Notes: generated by a model not told the origin, from the letters alone. Positions 1 to 11,404 are shown, counted from the first letter of the stretch. The stretch: DNA of 64,000 nucleotides from Gemmatimonadaceae bacterium (GCA_019752115.1 JAIEMN010000043.1:1-64000); one strand, 5' to 3'. Program-made: numbers and translations.

Positions 1-1
1 C

Positions 2-37
2 GCCGAGTACGAAGCGCAACAGCCGATGGCCGCGTAG
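2..37 (+). CDS. Possible C-terminal end of a gene entering from the left
   Basis: One frame reads AEYEAQQPMAA then TAG, and looks like the tail of a plus-strand gene whose body lies before the window. Only eleven codons are visible, so no function can be given and the assignment may be chance. It would converge on the oxyR-like gene, with the repeat block at 82-194 between the two ends. Confidence 0.25.
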   Translation, partial: AEYEAQQPMAA

Positions 38-81
38 TATCGATCCGACACGCGTCCACTTTTTCGGGGCAACTCCAGGGC

Positions 82-194
82 GCATACGTGGGTCGCATAC
101 GTGGGGCGCATACAGGACGCGCATACGTGGAGCGCCACCGCGGTACGTATGCGCCGTACGTATGCGCAGTATGTATGCGCCCCACGTATACGCC
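82..194. repeat. 13-bp repeats in inverted arrays (4 + 4 units)
   Basis: Four direct units beginning GCATACGTGG start at 82, 95, 108 and 121, exactly 13 bp apart. After a short GC-rich centre, four units of the opposite orientation (type GTACGTATGCGCC) start at 143, 156, 169 and 182, again 13 bp apart. The two arrays are largely reverse complements, so the block could fold into a long imperfect hairpin. It lies directly after the oxyR stop. A terminator, a protein-binding array or a repeat-expansion product are all possible. Confidence 0.85.
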
Positions 195-196
195 CC

Positions 197-1072
197 TCAG
201 CCGTTGAGTCCCTCGCGCACACACGCCAAGAACCCACCATCAACCGCAGCCCCGCGCCGAGAGACCGCCACAATCTCCCGCATCAGCGCGTGACCCTCGA
301 GCGGCACGTACACACACTGCGGCGTATTGTGCCGCACCGCGGCAATGGCCGGCACGATCGACACGCCAACGCCGGCGCCCACCAGCTCCAACACGGTGGC
401 GAGCTGCGCCGTGCGGCACACCACCGAAGGATTCACCGCGCGACTCGAACAAAACCCCGCCACCTGCTCGCCCAGACAGTGTGCCGGATCGAGCGTGATC
501 GCCGGCGCATCGTGCAGCTGCGCGAGCGTAATCCGCCCCGCGCGCGCCGCGGGATGCGTGCTCGGCACCGCCACCACCAGGCGGTCCACGCCGAGGACCT
601 CCGTCTCCAGCCCGTCGAAGGTGTACGGCAGCGCGGCAATCACTACATCGAGCGTGCCTTCGTGCAGTGCCCGCGCCAGCACGGCGCTGTAGTCCTCACG
701 CAGCTCCACCCGCGTGCTGGCGTCGCGCGCGCGCCACCGGACGAGGGCGCTCGGCATCACGTAGGGCGCCACCGTGGGAATCGCCCCCACCCGCAGCGTG
801 GCGGCGGCGATCGCGCCCTCGCGGCGCACCGCGTCTTCCGCGGCGCGCATCTCGTCGAGCAGCCGACGCGCCCGCGGGTAGAGGGCCCGGCCGGCCTCCG
901 TGAGCCGGACCCCGCGCCCGTGGCGCTCCAGCAGCTCCACCCCCAGCTGCTGCTCGAGGCGCTGCATCTGCCCCGTCAGCGAGGGCTGCGACACTCCCAG
1001 CTGCCGCGCCGCCCGGCTCAGCGACCCGGCGTCGGCGGTCTCCACAAAGCCCCTCAAGAGCACGGCGTCCAT
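197..1072 (-). CDS. oxyR: OxyR-type LysR-family peroxide sensor/regulator
   Basis: This 291-residue LysR-family regulator has an N-terminal winged helix-turn-helix (about residues 1-60) and a C-terminal substrate-binding fold. It carries the OxyR redox pair: HCLGEQVAGFC places cysteines at 199 and 208, the same numbering and 9-residue spacing as the peroxide-sensing cysteines of E. coli OxyR. In that family H2O2 oxidises the pair to a disulfide and the protein activates katG-type genes. The gene is divergent from katG across a 145-bp AT-richer gap with dyads, the usual arrangement for a dedicated regulator. The start ATG at 1072 gives the normal N-terminus (MDAVLLRGFVETADAGSLS). Confidence 0.92.
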   Translation of the reverse strand: MDAVLLRGFVETADAGSLSRAARQLGVSQPSLTGQMQRLEQQLGVELLERHGRGVRLTEAGRALYPRARRLLDEMRAAEDAVRREGAIAAATLRVGAIPTVAPYVMPSALVRWRARDASTRVELREDYSAVLARALHEGTLDVVIAALPYTFDGLETEVLGVDRLVVAVPSTHPAARAGRITLAQLHDAPAITLDPAHCLGEQVAGFCSSRAVNPSVVCRTAQLATVLELVGAGVGVSIVPAIAAVRHNTPQCVYVPLEGHALMREIVAVSRRGAAVDGGFLACVREGLNG

Positions 1073-1074
1073 AA

Positions 1075-3479
<2,405 letters not shown>

Positions 3480-3482
3480 GAC

Positions 3483-3992
3483 TCAGCTCAGATAGAACAA
3501 CAGATCCAACGACGGTGGGCGAACCCCGGCATTCCGCAGCAGCAGCACGATCTGCGCGGAGTGCCGGGTTTCGTGCAACATGACATGCCACAGGAGCCCG
3601 TCCACCGTGAGATGCTTGTCGGGCCAATCCGCCACGGCCACCCGACGGTGCAACTCCTCCGGCGTGATCGTCGCCAAATACGCCTGCGTGCTGTCCTCGA
3701 CCGCTTTCCAGTACGCCAGCAGCAGCGGCAAGGACTCGTTCGCGAACGCGGCACCACCCGGACTGCTGCGGAGCGTCGGGAACGCCTCCTGTACCATGGG
3801 CACGCCCCGGATGTCGCCCTGAATCCAGCCATCTTCCACTTCGGCAATGTGGAAGAGCATGTCCTTGATGCAGCGAAAGCGGTCGGCGAGCATGACGGGC
3901 TGCGAGACCACTGCATCGGGTGCCGCCACGAGCACCTCGCGCAGATCGCGACGCGCGCGCACGACATAGTCGTACATCGCCTGAACGTTCAC
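3483..3992 (-). CDS. DinB-family protein
   Basis: Protein of 169 residues with the DinB/YfiT four-helix-bundle pattern. Three conserved metal-binding histidines are visible, one in MLFHIAEVED and two in HVMLHETRHSAQI. Family members bind a divalent metal and include thiol-dependent transferases, but this member's substrate cannot be told from sequence. Its ATG overlaps the stop of the preceding thioesterase gene (ATGA), so the two are probably translationally coupled. The gene ends only 3 bp from the convergent katG stop, leaving no room for a separate terminator. Confidence 0.88.
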   Translation of the reverse strand: MNVQAMYDYVVRARRDLREVLVAAPDAVVSQPVMLADRFRCIKDMLFHIAEVEDGWIQGDIRGVPMVQEAFPTLRSSPGGAAFANESLPLLLAYWKAVEDSTQAYLATITPEELHRRVAVADWPDKHLTVDGLLWHVMLHETRHSAQIVLLLRNAGVRPPSLDLLFYLS

Positions 3993-4426
3993 GCGTTCGC
4001 CTCCACGCGGAGCGCGAGCAGGCGTTCGCGGGCCACCGCGCTCAACGGACGCGCCTTCCGTGTGGCGGTGTCGATCTGCACGATGACTGTCTCGGCCGTC
4101 GCGACCGTACGCCCCTCCTGTTCAGCCACCTGCAGGAGCGTCATCGAACTCGTGCCAATACGCACCACGCCGGTACCCACCTGCACGTCTCCAGGCCAGT
4201 GGATCTCGCCGCGGTACTCGAGCGCGAGCTTCGCAATCACGCACTCGGCCCCCGCATCCACGATCGGACGCTCGGGATGGAAAAGCAGCTCCACCCGTCC
4301 CGTCTCCAGAAAGGTGGCGAAGATGGCATTGTTCACGTGCCCCTGACGATCGGTATCGCTGTAGCGAACCTTGTCGTGAGAGCGGAAGGGGAGATCGGCG
4401 ACGCGCGGCGTGACGGGATCAGGCAT
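3989..4426 (-). CDS. Acyl-CoA thioesterase, 4HBT hotdog family
   Basis: A 145-residue single hotdog-fold protein. The motif RYSDTDRQGHVNNAIFATF contains the catalytic Asp and the Asn-Asn pair of YbgC/4-hydroxybenzoyl-CoA thioesterase relatives. It should hydrolyse an acyl-CoA thioester in the cytoplasm; chain length cannot be predicted. It overlaps the downstream DinB-like gene by four bases and starts 9 bp after the stop of the large histidine kinase gene, so all three may share a transcript. Confidence 0.88.
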   Translation of the reverse strand: MPDPVTPRVADLPFRSHDKVRYSDTDRQGHVNNAIFATFLETGRVELLFHPERPIVDAGAECVIAKLALEYRGEIHWPGDVQVGTGVVRIGTSSMTLLQVAEQEGRTVATAETVIVQIDTATRKARPLSAVARERLLALRVEANA

Positions 4427-4435
4427 GCCGAGACG

Positions 4436-7018
4436 TTATCGCGCGCCCGATGCGGTGGCAATCGACACCAGCGACGTCAGCTCGGATAGCCCGAACGGCT
4501 TTGGGAGCAGCTGCACATGACGTTCCTTCGAGAGCTGCGTGAACGTCTCCTCTTCCCCGTACCCCGAGCAGACGATCGCCGGCAACTCGGGCAGCTGCTC
4601 CCGGAGTGCGCGCAGCGTGCTCACGCCGTCCATCCCGGGCATCACGAGATCGAGCACGACGACATCGAAGCACTCCCCCTGCTGCACGAAGGCCACGGCA
4701 TCGCTGCCGTTCTCGGCGGTTTGCACGGTATGACCGGCCAGCAGGAGCGCCCGGGCGATCGTCCCCCGGACGAGCGGTTCGTCGTCCACCACGAGCACCC
4801 GCGCGCGCCCCGGCGTCAGCGTGACCGGCGCCGGCTTGCCGCCCAGGACGGACCCATCGCCACGCACCAGCGGCAGCAGAATGGTCACCGTCGTCCCCAG
4901 CCCCGGGGCGCTCTGCACGCTGATCTCGCCGTCGTGCTCCTGCACGATGCCGAAGGCCACACTCAACCCCAGCCCGGTCCCCTTCCCCGGCGCCTTGGTG
5001 GTGAAGAACGGCTCAAAGATCCGCTCCGCCACGTCACTCGGCATGCCGTGACCGGTGTCGCGGACCTGCAGCTGCAACTGATCGTGCTCGTCGATACTCG
5101 TGGACACGGTCAGCGTGCCGCCATCGGGCATCGCGTCGCGTGCGTTGACGATGAGGTTCATCACCACCGTCTGCAGCAACGCCGAGTCCCCGCGCACGGT
5201 AGTGGGCTTGGCGTGGAGTTCTTCCACGATGGTAATGCGGCGATCGAGCGTGCGACGCCCGAGCGCCAGCGCGGCCCGAATGGGCTGATGCATATCGAAC
5301 AGCTGGCGGCTCACCGGCTGCGCGCGCGAGAACATCATCAGCTGTTGGGTCAGCGTCGCGGCCCGTGCGGCGCTGTCGCGAATCACGTCGACTTCTTCAC
5401 GCAGCGTGGGTTGATCATCGATCGACATCGCCAGCAGGTCAGACGCCGCCATGATGCCAGCGAGCATGTTGTTGAAGTCGTGCGCGACGCCACCCGCCAG
5501 GCGCCCCACGAGATCCAGCTTCTGCGTCTGTCGCAGCTGCGCCTCGAGCCGCACCGTCTCCGAGATGTCCACGGTGGTGAAGAGGATCAGGCGCTCGCCG
5601 CCCACTTCCACCGGGTTCGCACTGAAGACGAAGTCGCGCACCTGCCCGTTCTCGTCGGTCCGGCGCAGCCGCTCCCCCTGCAGCTGTCCCTCGCGAACGA
5701 GACGTGCGCGCAGCTCCTCACGCCGAATAGGATCGGGGACCACACCGATTTCGTCGACGGTCTTGCCCATGATCTGCGGCGGCGTCATGCCAAAGAGCTT
5801 GGCATACGCCGTATTGACGCGCACATAGGTACGATCCGTCGCCCGATAGAGCGCAATGGCCATCGGGCTCGCTTCAAACATTTCGCGCAGCATGTCCTCA
5901 TCCGCTTCGCGGCGCTTGCGCCCGGCGAGCAGATCATCGGCCATGCGATTGAACGATCGCGCCAGCTCGGCGAGCTCTGCCTGCGAGGGCTCGACCGCGC
6001 GTGCGCTCAGATCGCCACGCGCCACGGCGGCATGCGCCTTCGAGAGCGCATCGAGCGGGGCGGCCACGCGCTGACGTGTGAGCACGGCCGCGATCGCCGC
6101 AAAGAGACCAACGAGCACCAGCGCGATACCGCCCCGCACGACCACCCGGTCACGCTCCTCGAACAGCGCGGACTCTTCAAAGCCGATCGCCAGCCGCCAG
6201 CCGAGCGCCGGCATGCGCCGGAAGAAGACGCGATACGGCTGCCCATCCAATCGCAGCGTGGTGGTGTCATTGTCACGCGCCTGCATGGTGGCGAGCATGG
6301 CCCGCCACTCGGCCGAGGCATCCTTGGGATTGTCGCCGCGAAAGAGCGCCGACGAGGCGGCCACGCCACGGAACGGGACGGTGGACAGCGTGCGCCCGTC
6401 CTCGTCCACGAGCAGCGCGAAGCCGGGGCTCCGCAGCTGAATCGCCTTGATGCGTTCCAGCACATCGGTGAGGCGCAGCGAGGCCCCCACCGCGCCGGTC
6501 ACCTGCCCCTGCATGTCACGGACGGGGCGCAGGATGAGTACCTCGGGGACGTTGCTCGCGATACTCTGGATGGCCTTGGTCACGACCGGCTCCCCGCGCT
6601 GCAGCTGCGGGAAGTAGTAGCGATCGCGCACACTCACCGAGGGGCGACCAGGAATGCGGATCGTCCCATCCGCGGCGATGAAGTTCACGACGTCGGCGCC
6701 GGGAAACGCCTCGGTCAGCGGGTGCAACAGCGCCGAGATCGACTCCGGCGTTCCGGTTCGCACCGCCGGCAGCAGCGCATACGCATCGAGTCGCGCCTGC
6801 AACGTGCGCAGCTGCGTGTCGAGCGACTGCACCTGCAAATCAAGTTGTTCGCGCGCTTCCTGCTCAACGGCGGTGGCCAGCAGCCGATTGACCGGTGGCC
6901 AGACCAACAGCGCGACAATCGCCATGGCCGTCGCGAGCGGCGCGAGGGTAAGAAGCAGCAGCTGCTGCCGAAGACGCATGTGTTCAAGGGGAGAGGGACG
7001 CCCCAACCTACGGATCAT
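4436..7018 (-). CDS. Hybrid sensor histidine kinase (Cache-HAMP-PAS-HK-REC)
   Basis: Membrane sensor kinase of 860 residues from the ATG at 7018; a longer reading would run into the divergent gene. Order: TM1 about 20-40; a periplasmic double-Cache-like sensor about 41-290; TM2 about 294-314; HAMP about 315-367; PAS about 373-490; HisKA with His513 in GGVAHDFNNML; HATPase with NLIVNARDAMPDGG, DTGHGMP and GKGTGLGLS; and a C-terminal receiver about 740-855 with Asp790 (VVLDLVMPG) and Lys840. The receiver suggests an internal phosphorelay. No separate response-regulator gene is adjacent, so the output partner is unknown. Confidence 0.93.
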   Translation of the reverse strand: MIRRLGRPSPLEHMRLRQQLLLLTLAPLATAMAIVALLVWPPVNRLLATAVEQEAREQLDLQVQSLDTQLRTLQARLDAYALLPAVRTGTPESISALLHPLTEAFPGADVVNFIAADGTIRIPGRPSVSVRDRYYFPQLQRGEPVVTKAIQSIASNVPEVLILRPVRDMQGQVTGAVGASLRLTDVLERIKAIQLRSPGFALLVDEDGRTLSTVPFRGVAASSALFRGDNPKDASAEWRAMLATMQARDNDTTTLRLDGQPYRVFFRRMPALGWRLAIGFEESALFEERDRVVVRGGIALVLVGLFAAIAAVLTRQRVAAPLDALSKAHAAVARGDLSARAVEPSQAELAELARSFNRMADDLLAGRKRREADEDMLREMFEASPMAIALYRATDRTYVRVNTAYAKLFGMTPPQIMGKTVDEIGVVPDPIRREELRARLVREGQLQGERLRRTDENGQVRDFVFSANPVEVGGERLILFTTVDISETVRLEAQLRQTQKLDLVGRLAGGVAHDFNNMLAGIMAASDLLAMSIDDQPTLREEVDVIRDSAARAATLTQQLMMFSRAQPVSRQLFDMHQPIRAALALGRRTLDRRITIVEELHAKPTTVRGDSALLQTVVMNLIVNARDAMPDGGTLTVSTSIDEHDQLQLQVRDTGHGMPSDVAERIFEPFFTTKAPGKGTGLGLSVAFGIVQEHDGEISVQSAPGLGTTVTILLPLVRGDGSVLGGKPAPVTLTPGRARVLVVDDEPLVRGTIARALLLAGHTVQTAENGSDAVAFVQQGECFDVVVLDLVMPGMDGVSTLRALREQLPELPAIVCSGYGEEETFTQLSKERHVQLLPKPFGLSELTSLVSIATASGAR

Positions 7019-7087
7019 CACTTCGTTCCGTTTGGCGGTACGGAGGTAACCGGTTCCACGGGTGCCGTCAGTGGCTATCTTTCGGGT

Positions 7088-7594
7088 ATGAGCGTCCGAT
7101 TGGCAACGATCGCGATGGTTGCGCTGCTGTGCATTTCGTCCCGCGCGGCGGCGCAGCGCCCACCGCTCGTCGGCACCGTGGCGCCCAGCGCCATTGGTCC
7201 CGCGGTGCCGCAACCAGCGCCCATTGGCGGCCTGCGGACGACGCCGCTGCCGAGTGGGCGTGCGCCGGGCACGGGCGCGGCACTGCGTGGCTGGGCCGAT
7301 CTGCGCGTTATCGACGCGCCGCTCCCCCGCGCCGGCGTCGTGGTCGAGCCTGCCGAGCGCGCCCCGCTCCGCCCGCAGTGGACTCCCACGTACGACAAGC
7401 CGACGTGGGTCCGCGACAGCACCGCCGAGCCGTCGGCGCTGTGGCGGTCACTCATCGTGCGCGATGTGGTGTGCAATTTTTCCGGCAGCTGCATCCCGCG
7501 CACCTCACGCGTGCGCGCCGGCTGGATCGCTCGCTGCGACTGCTACGCCTTCGCGGACGGACTCGGCCGCGTGTGGATGGTCGAGCGGCGGTAA
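7088..7594 (+). CDS. Exported protein of unknown function
   Basis: Predicted 168-residue exported protein. MSVRLATIAMVALLCISS followed by RAAAQ is a clear type I signal peptide with cleavage near residue 23. The mature part is Pro-rich in its first half and ends in a compact region with four cysteines (VVCNFSGSC and WIARCDCYAF) that could form disulfides. I recognise no family. It is divergent from the histidine kinase across 69 bp, so the pair may share a control region, and it ends just before the 41-bp-arm palindrome. Confidence 0.7.
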   Translation: MSVRLATIAMVALLCISSRAAAQRPPLVGTVAPSAIGPAVPQPAPIGGLRTTPLPSGRAPGTGAALRGWADLRVIDAPLPRAGVVVEPAERAPLRPQWTPTYDKPTWVRDSTAEPSALWRSLIVRDVVCNFSGSCIPRTSRVRAGWIARCDCYAFADGLGRVWMVERR

Positions 7595-7604
7595 GCAATA
7601 CCAG

Positions 7605-7749
7605 CGCAGTCCTGGGATGCCTCGGATGCCTCGGATGCCTGGTGACTTCAGTTGGCGAACGTGCCGGTCAACGAGTGTCGATGCATCGGCAGGTCTGTTG
7701 AACTGATTTCACCAGGCATCCGAGGCATCCGAGGCATCCCAGGACTGCG
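7605..7749. terminator. Perfect 41-bp inverted repeat with 9-bp iterated arms
   Basis: Positions 7605-7645 and 7709-7749 are exact reverse complements; with two mismatches the arms extend about 8 bp further toward the centre. Each arm contains three consecutive 9-bp units, GGATGCCTC on the left and GAGGCATCC on the right. The 63-bp centre shows nothing recognisable. It fills the gap between convergent genes ending at 7594 and 7752, so it would form a very strong hairpin in either transcript. No U-tract is obvious, so Rho-independent termination of the classical type is not assured. Confidence 0.85.
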
Positions 7750-7751
7750 GA

Positions 7752-9281
7752 TTACTGTGGCGGATCGGCGCGCCATTCCTGCGCGGCCACGGCGGCGAAG
7801 GATTTGGAATCCGTGGACGCGTCGAACACCACGCGGAGGCGCGTGGTGGTCACCGGCGTGAACGTCACGCGATTCTCCGCGTTCGGCACGGCGGTGTACG
7901 GCGACGTGGCCGATACCGGCACCCACGCGCTGTCGCGCCAGTACTCGAGATGCCACGCGCGCGGCGGCGCGACGCCGACGCCGCTGCCGGCGGGGTGATC
8001 GGCCCAGAACACCATGCTGCTCGCGCCCAGGGTGACGGGCGTGCGCCACGTGTACTGCACCCACTGCTGCGGCGGATTGTTCGGTGTCCACGTCGCCCAC
8101 ATATCGGGCGGCAGCGGATTCTCGCGCACCGTGCCGTCGTTGAGCGCGCGCAGCCAGTACTGCACCGGCACCGGCTCGTTGCTCGCCGACAGCGTGGCCT
8201 GCATCGCCAGGGATCCGGTGAGAGGATGCCCGTACGGCGTACCGCCGGAACGGACGAGGGGGCGAATGCGCGCCGGCTGCTGCGTGTCGTCAAACGTGAG
8301 CCGGTCCATCGCCACCGAGCGCCGAAAGTGCCCGCCGCCGGGCGCGTCGGCGGTGTGATACACCAACCACCAGTCGCCACGATACGCGACAATCCCCGGA
8401 TGCGATGTCGTCGACGATACCGGCGGCAAGAAGACGCCCCGGTAGGTCCACGGGCCGAGTGGTGACGGTGCCGTCCCATACGCGAGACAGGCGTAGTACA
8501 CCGCTTCCGTGCACGGTGACGCGGGACCGGCCGTGTTCGCGGCGTACGCCAGATAGTACGTCGTGCCGCGCTTGAAGAGCCACGCGGCTTCGAAGAAGCC
8601 CGTGAGCGTCGTGATGTCGATGGGCGTCCCGCGCACGGTCACCATGTCCGGCGCGAGCTCCACCCCCTTGAGCTTGCCGAACGTCCCCCAGTACAGAAAC
8701 ACGCGGCCGCTGTCCACCAGCACCGTGGGATCGATATTCTGGATCGTGTTCGGCACCGGGCGCGATTGCGACACAATGGGCCCCTCGGGATGCGCATCGC
8801 GCCACGGTCCCTCGGGAGTAGTCGCCACCGCCACGCCAATCGCGAACTGGTCGCGATTCGTGCTCGCCGCTTCGATCACCGGCGCGTAGAGATAGAAGCG
8901 GCCATCCACGCCGCGCACGATCTGCCCGGCATAGGCACGCGCCGGTGCCGCCCAGCGAAACACCTGCTCGGGGCGCACGGCATGCGGATAATGCGTCCAC
9001 GTGCTCTGCAGCGGATCACCGGTGGTGGTGAGCAGCTGCCACTCCGGCATTACGAAGTCGTTCTGTGCCGGGCGCGCCCTATCGCGCCCCGTGAGCACAT
9101 ACAGCCGATTCCCGACCACCAGCGGCGCCGGGTCGGCCGTGTAGTGCAGACTGTCTGGAAGCAGCGGGTTCCCATGCACGCGCACCGTGCGCCGCGCGAC
9201 ATCCGCCGCCGGCGGCTCGGCCATCCGTGTGCCGCGCCCACACGCCATCAGCATCAAGAGTCCCACCAGCGCTCGCCGCAT
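7752..9281 (-). CDS. GH43-like glycoside hydrolase lipoprotein
   Basis: Lipoprotein of 509 residues: MRRALVGLLMLMAC has a lipobox with Cys14. The next ~300 residues show the five-bladed propeller pattern of GH43-type enzymes. The candidate catalytic base is Asp50 in TADPAPLV, a DP motif recurs in NIDPTVLVDSG, the candidate general acid is the Glu in GFFEAAWLF, and SHPGIV marks a later blade. GH43 members remove arabinose, xylose or galactose; specificity here is open. About 130 C-terminal residues look like a discoidin-type carbohydrate-binding module. The ATG at 9281 leaves a 54-bp gap to the divergent GH36/27-like gene, suggesting co-regulation. Confidence 0.82.
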   Translation of the reverse strand: MRRALVGLLMLMACGRGTRMAEPPAADVARRTVRVHGNPLLPDSLHYTADPAPLVVGNRLYVLTGRDRARPAQNDFVMPEWQLLTTTGDPLQSTWTHYPHAVRPEQVFRWAAPARAYAGQIVRGVDGRFYLYAPVIEAASTNRDQFAIGVAVATTPEGPWRDAHPEGPIVSQSRPVPNTIQNIDPTVLVDSGRVFLYWGTFGKLKGVELAPDMVTVRGTPIDITTLTGFFEAAWLFKRGTTYYLAYAANTAGPASPCTEAVYYACLAYGTAPSPLGPWTYRGVFLPPVSSTTSHPGIVAYRGDWWLVYHTADAPGGGHFRRSVAMDRLTFDDTQQPARIRPLVRSGGTPYGHPLTGSLAMQATLSASNEPVPVQYWLRALNDGTVRENPLPPDMWATWTPNNPPQQWVQYTWRTPVTLGASSMVFWADHPAGSGVGVAPPRAWHLEYWRDSAWVPVSATSPYTAVPNAENRVTFTPVTTTRLRVVFDASTDSKSFAAVAAQEWRADPPQ

Positions 9282-9335
9282 GCTCTCAACGTGGCACTGG
9301 CCGCGCGCGGCGTCCACCCGCCGTATGTTGGAGCC

Positions 9336-11372
9336 ATGCCGATTCAGCCGCCCAACGCGCCGGCCGCCGTCGCGTATACCGACTCCTCTCTGGCGCTCCG
9401 CTACGCCGGCCAGACCATCTTCGACGCCCGGCTGCGGCTTGCCGGAACCAGTCACGATGTGCGCGTCACGGTCGATACGACCAACGGCCGCGTCTCGCAG
9501 GTCATCAAGTTCACGGCCCACGGGCGTGGCGCCGCCGTGCAGCTCTCGGCGCAACTCCATACCTCCGGCGAAAGCTTCGCCGCCGAGTCCGACCCGGCGG
9601 AAGATTCGCGGCCCGTCGTGCGCCATGCGATCGGAAACGCCAACAACGCGCGCAACCGCGGCGTGTACGACCGACGTGGCGACTGGCTGCTCACGATCGA
9701 TGAACCGGCGCGCGTCCGCGTCACCGCCAGCGGCGTCGGCGATACGGTGTCGCGCTACGCCGTGCGGGCCGATGCATTCGAGGTTGCCGTCCGCTTTCGC
9801 CCGCGGTTCTATCAGCGGCACCGCGGGCTCGCGCGCTACGAGCCCTGGACGTACACGCCGTGGACCCCGAGTGTCGCCGGCTGGACGAGCTGGTACGCGT
9901 TCCGCGACAAGGTCACCGAAGCCGACATCGTGCGTACCGCCGATGTGATGCGCGACGTGCTGCGCCCGTACGGCTTCACCTATCTGCAGATCGACGACGG
10001 CTATCAGCAGAACCCGATTGGCACGCCCGATCACTGGCTGACGGCCAACACCAAGTTCCCCAGTGGCCTGGCGGCGTTGCGGCGCACCATCAGCGATCGC
10101 GGACTCGAGCCCGGCCTCTGGACCAACGTGAGCTTTGCCATGCGCGACTCAGCGCGCGCGCACCCCGAATGGTTCGTCCGGGACGCACAGGGCGCGCCGG
10201 CCGAAGGCAACTGGGTGGGGTTCGTGATGGATGGCAGCAACCCAGCCACGCTCAACGCGCTCATTCGCCCCGTGTACGACAGTCTGCGCGCGATGGGGTG
10301 GACGTATTTCAAGCTCGACGCGCTGCGCCATCTGCGCTACGAGGGATACAACAGCCTCGCCGGGTACTTCGACGCCCGGGGGCTCGACCGGGAGCAGGTG
10401 TTTCGCACCGTCGTGGCGGATGTGCGCAGCCGCATCGGACTCGATCGCTATCTCCTCGCCTGCTGGGGCATTCGCCCTGAGCTGATCGGCCTCGTTGACG
10501 GCATGCGGGTAGGCGACGACGGCTTTGGCTACGGGGCGTTCGCGCAGTACAACTCGTTCAACAACGTGGTGTGGCGCAACGACCCCGATCATATCGAGCT
10601 ACGACAGGCCGATCGCTATCGCGCCACGACGCTGACCTCGGTCACCGGCAGCGTCATGATGATCACCGATCCCCCCGAGGTGTACCGCACCAGCAAGGTA
10701 GAGGCCGCCCAGCGCACCGCACCGGTGCTCTTTACGCGCCCCGGGCAGGTGTACGATGTGGATCCCTCGCGCTCGTCACACCTCGCCGACGTGGGCGCCA
10801 CCGTGAGCGGCTCCGGCCCGCGCCCCTTCGACGCCGATCAGCGGCTGCTGGTACCGCTCTACACACTCGACATCGCGCGCCCCTTCGAGCAGTGGAGCGT
10901 GATCACGCGCACCGGCGGCGACGCCGACCTTCCGCTCACCGATCTCGGCCTCGAGCCGGGCCGCGACTATGTCGGGATGGAGTTCTGGACCAGACGCCCG
11001 CTCGGCGTCGTACGCGATACGCTGCACGCGGGCGCGATCGATTCGACGTATCAGGTGCAGGCGCTGTGCCTGCGCCCGCGGGTGGCGCATCCACAAATCC
11101 TTGGCACGAGTCGGCATGTGACGTGCGGGGGCGTGGATCTGCGAGACGTGCAGTGGCAGGACCGGGAGCTGCGCGGCGTGAGCGACGTGGTGGCCGGCGA
11201 GACGTATGCGCTGTACCTCACGGACGTCACGGGCTTCGGGACGCCGACGGTACGCGCAAACGGCGTGGAGGTGGTAAGCCAGCGCGTCGTAGGGACGGGA
11301 GCGCGGCGGATGCGAGTCGTGGAGTTACGAAGTGCGAAAGGTGGGCGGGTGGAGTGGGCGGTTCGGTACTGA
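9336..11372 (+). CDS. Alpha-galactosidase-like glycosidase (GH36/GH27-like)
   Basis: Protein of 678 residues resembling clan GH-D alpha-galactosidases: an N-terminal beta-sandwich (to about 180), a TIM barrel with QIDDGYQQ (218-225), nucleophile candidate Asp328 in YFKLDAL, acid/base candidate in MRVGDDG (Asp394/395), and a C-terminal beta domain. The exact GH family and sugar are uncertain. No convincing signal peptide is visible from the ATG at 9336, which has GGAG five bases upstream. An in-frame GTG near 9290 would add a poor N-terminus. The divergent GH43-like lipoprotein suggests joint attack on an arabino- or galactoglycan. Confidence 0.8.
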   Translation: MPIQPPNAPAAVAYTDSSLALRYAGQTIFDARLRLAGTSHDVRVTVDTTNGRVSQVIKFTAHGRGAAVQLSAQLHTSGESFAAESDPAEDSRPVVRHAIGNANNARNRGVYDRRGDWLLTIDEPARVRVTASGVGDTVSRYAVRADAFEVAVRFRPRFYQRHRGLARYEPWTYTPWTPSVAGWTSWYAFRDKVTEADIVRTADVMRDVLRPYGFTYLQIDDGYQQNPIGTPDHWLTANTKFPSGLAALRRTISDRGLEPGLWTNVSFAMRDSARAHPEWFVRDAQGAPAEGNWVGFVMDGSNPATLNALIRPVYDSLRAMGWTYFKLDALRHLRYEGYNSLAGYFDARGLDREQVFRTVVADVRSRIGLDRYLLACWGIRPELIGLVDGMRVGDDGFGYGAFAQYNSFNNVVWRNDPDHIELRQADRYRATTLTSVTGSVMMITDPPEVYRTSKVEAAQRTAPVLFTRPGQVYDVDPSRSSHLADVGATVSGSGPRPFDADQRLLVPLYTLDIARPFEQWSVITRTGGDADLPLTDLGLEPGRDYVGMEFWTRRPLGVVRDTLHAGAIDSTYQVQALCLRPRVAHPQILGTSRHVTCGGVDLRDVQWQDRELRGVSDVVAGETYALYLTDVTGFGTPTVRANGVEVVSQRVVGTGARRMRVVELRSAKGGRVEWAVRY

Positions 11373-11404
11373 TCAGCATTCCGAGGTCTGACGTCGGAGG
11401 TCAG

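Noticed and set aside
4517-7087. Plus-strand open frame opposite the histidine kinase
   Set aside because: Only its end (7088-7594) looks like a real gene with a signal peptide; the rest mirrors the kinase codons.
7600-8100. Small frame reading PRMPRMPG from the 9-bp repeats
   Set aside because: It follows the iterated palindrome and overlaps the GH43-like gene out of frame; no ribosome-binding site.
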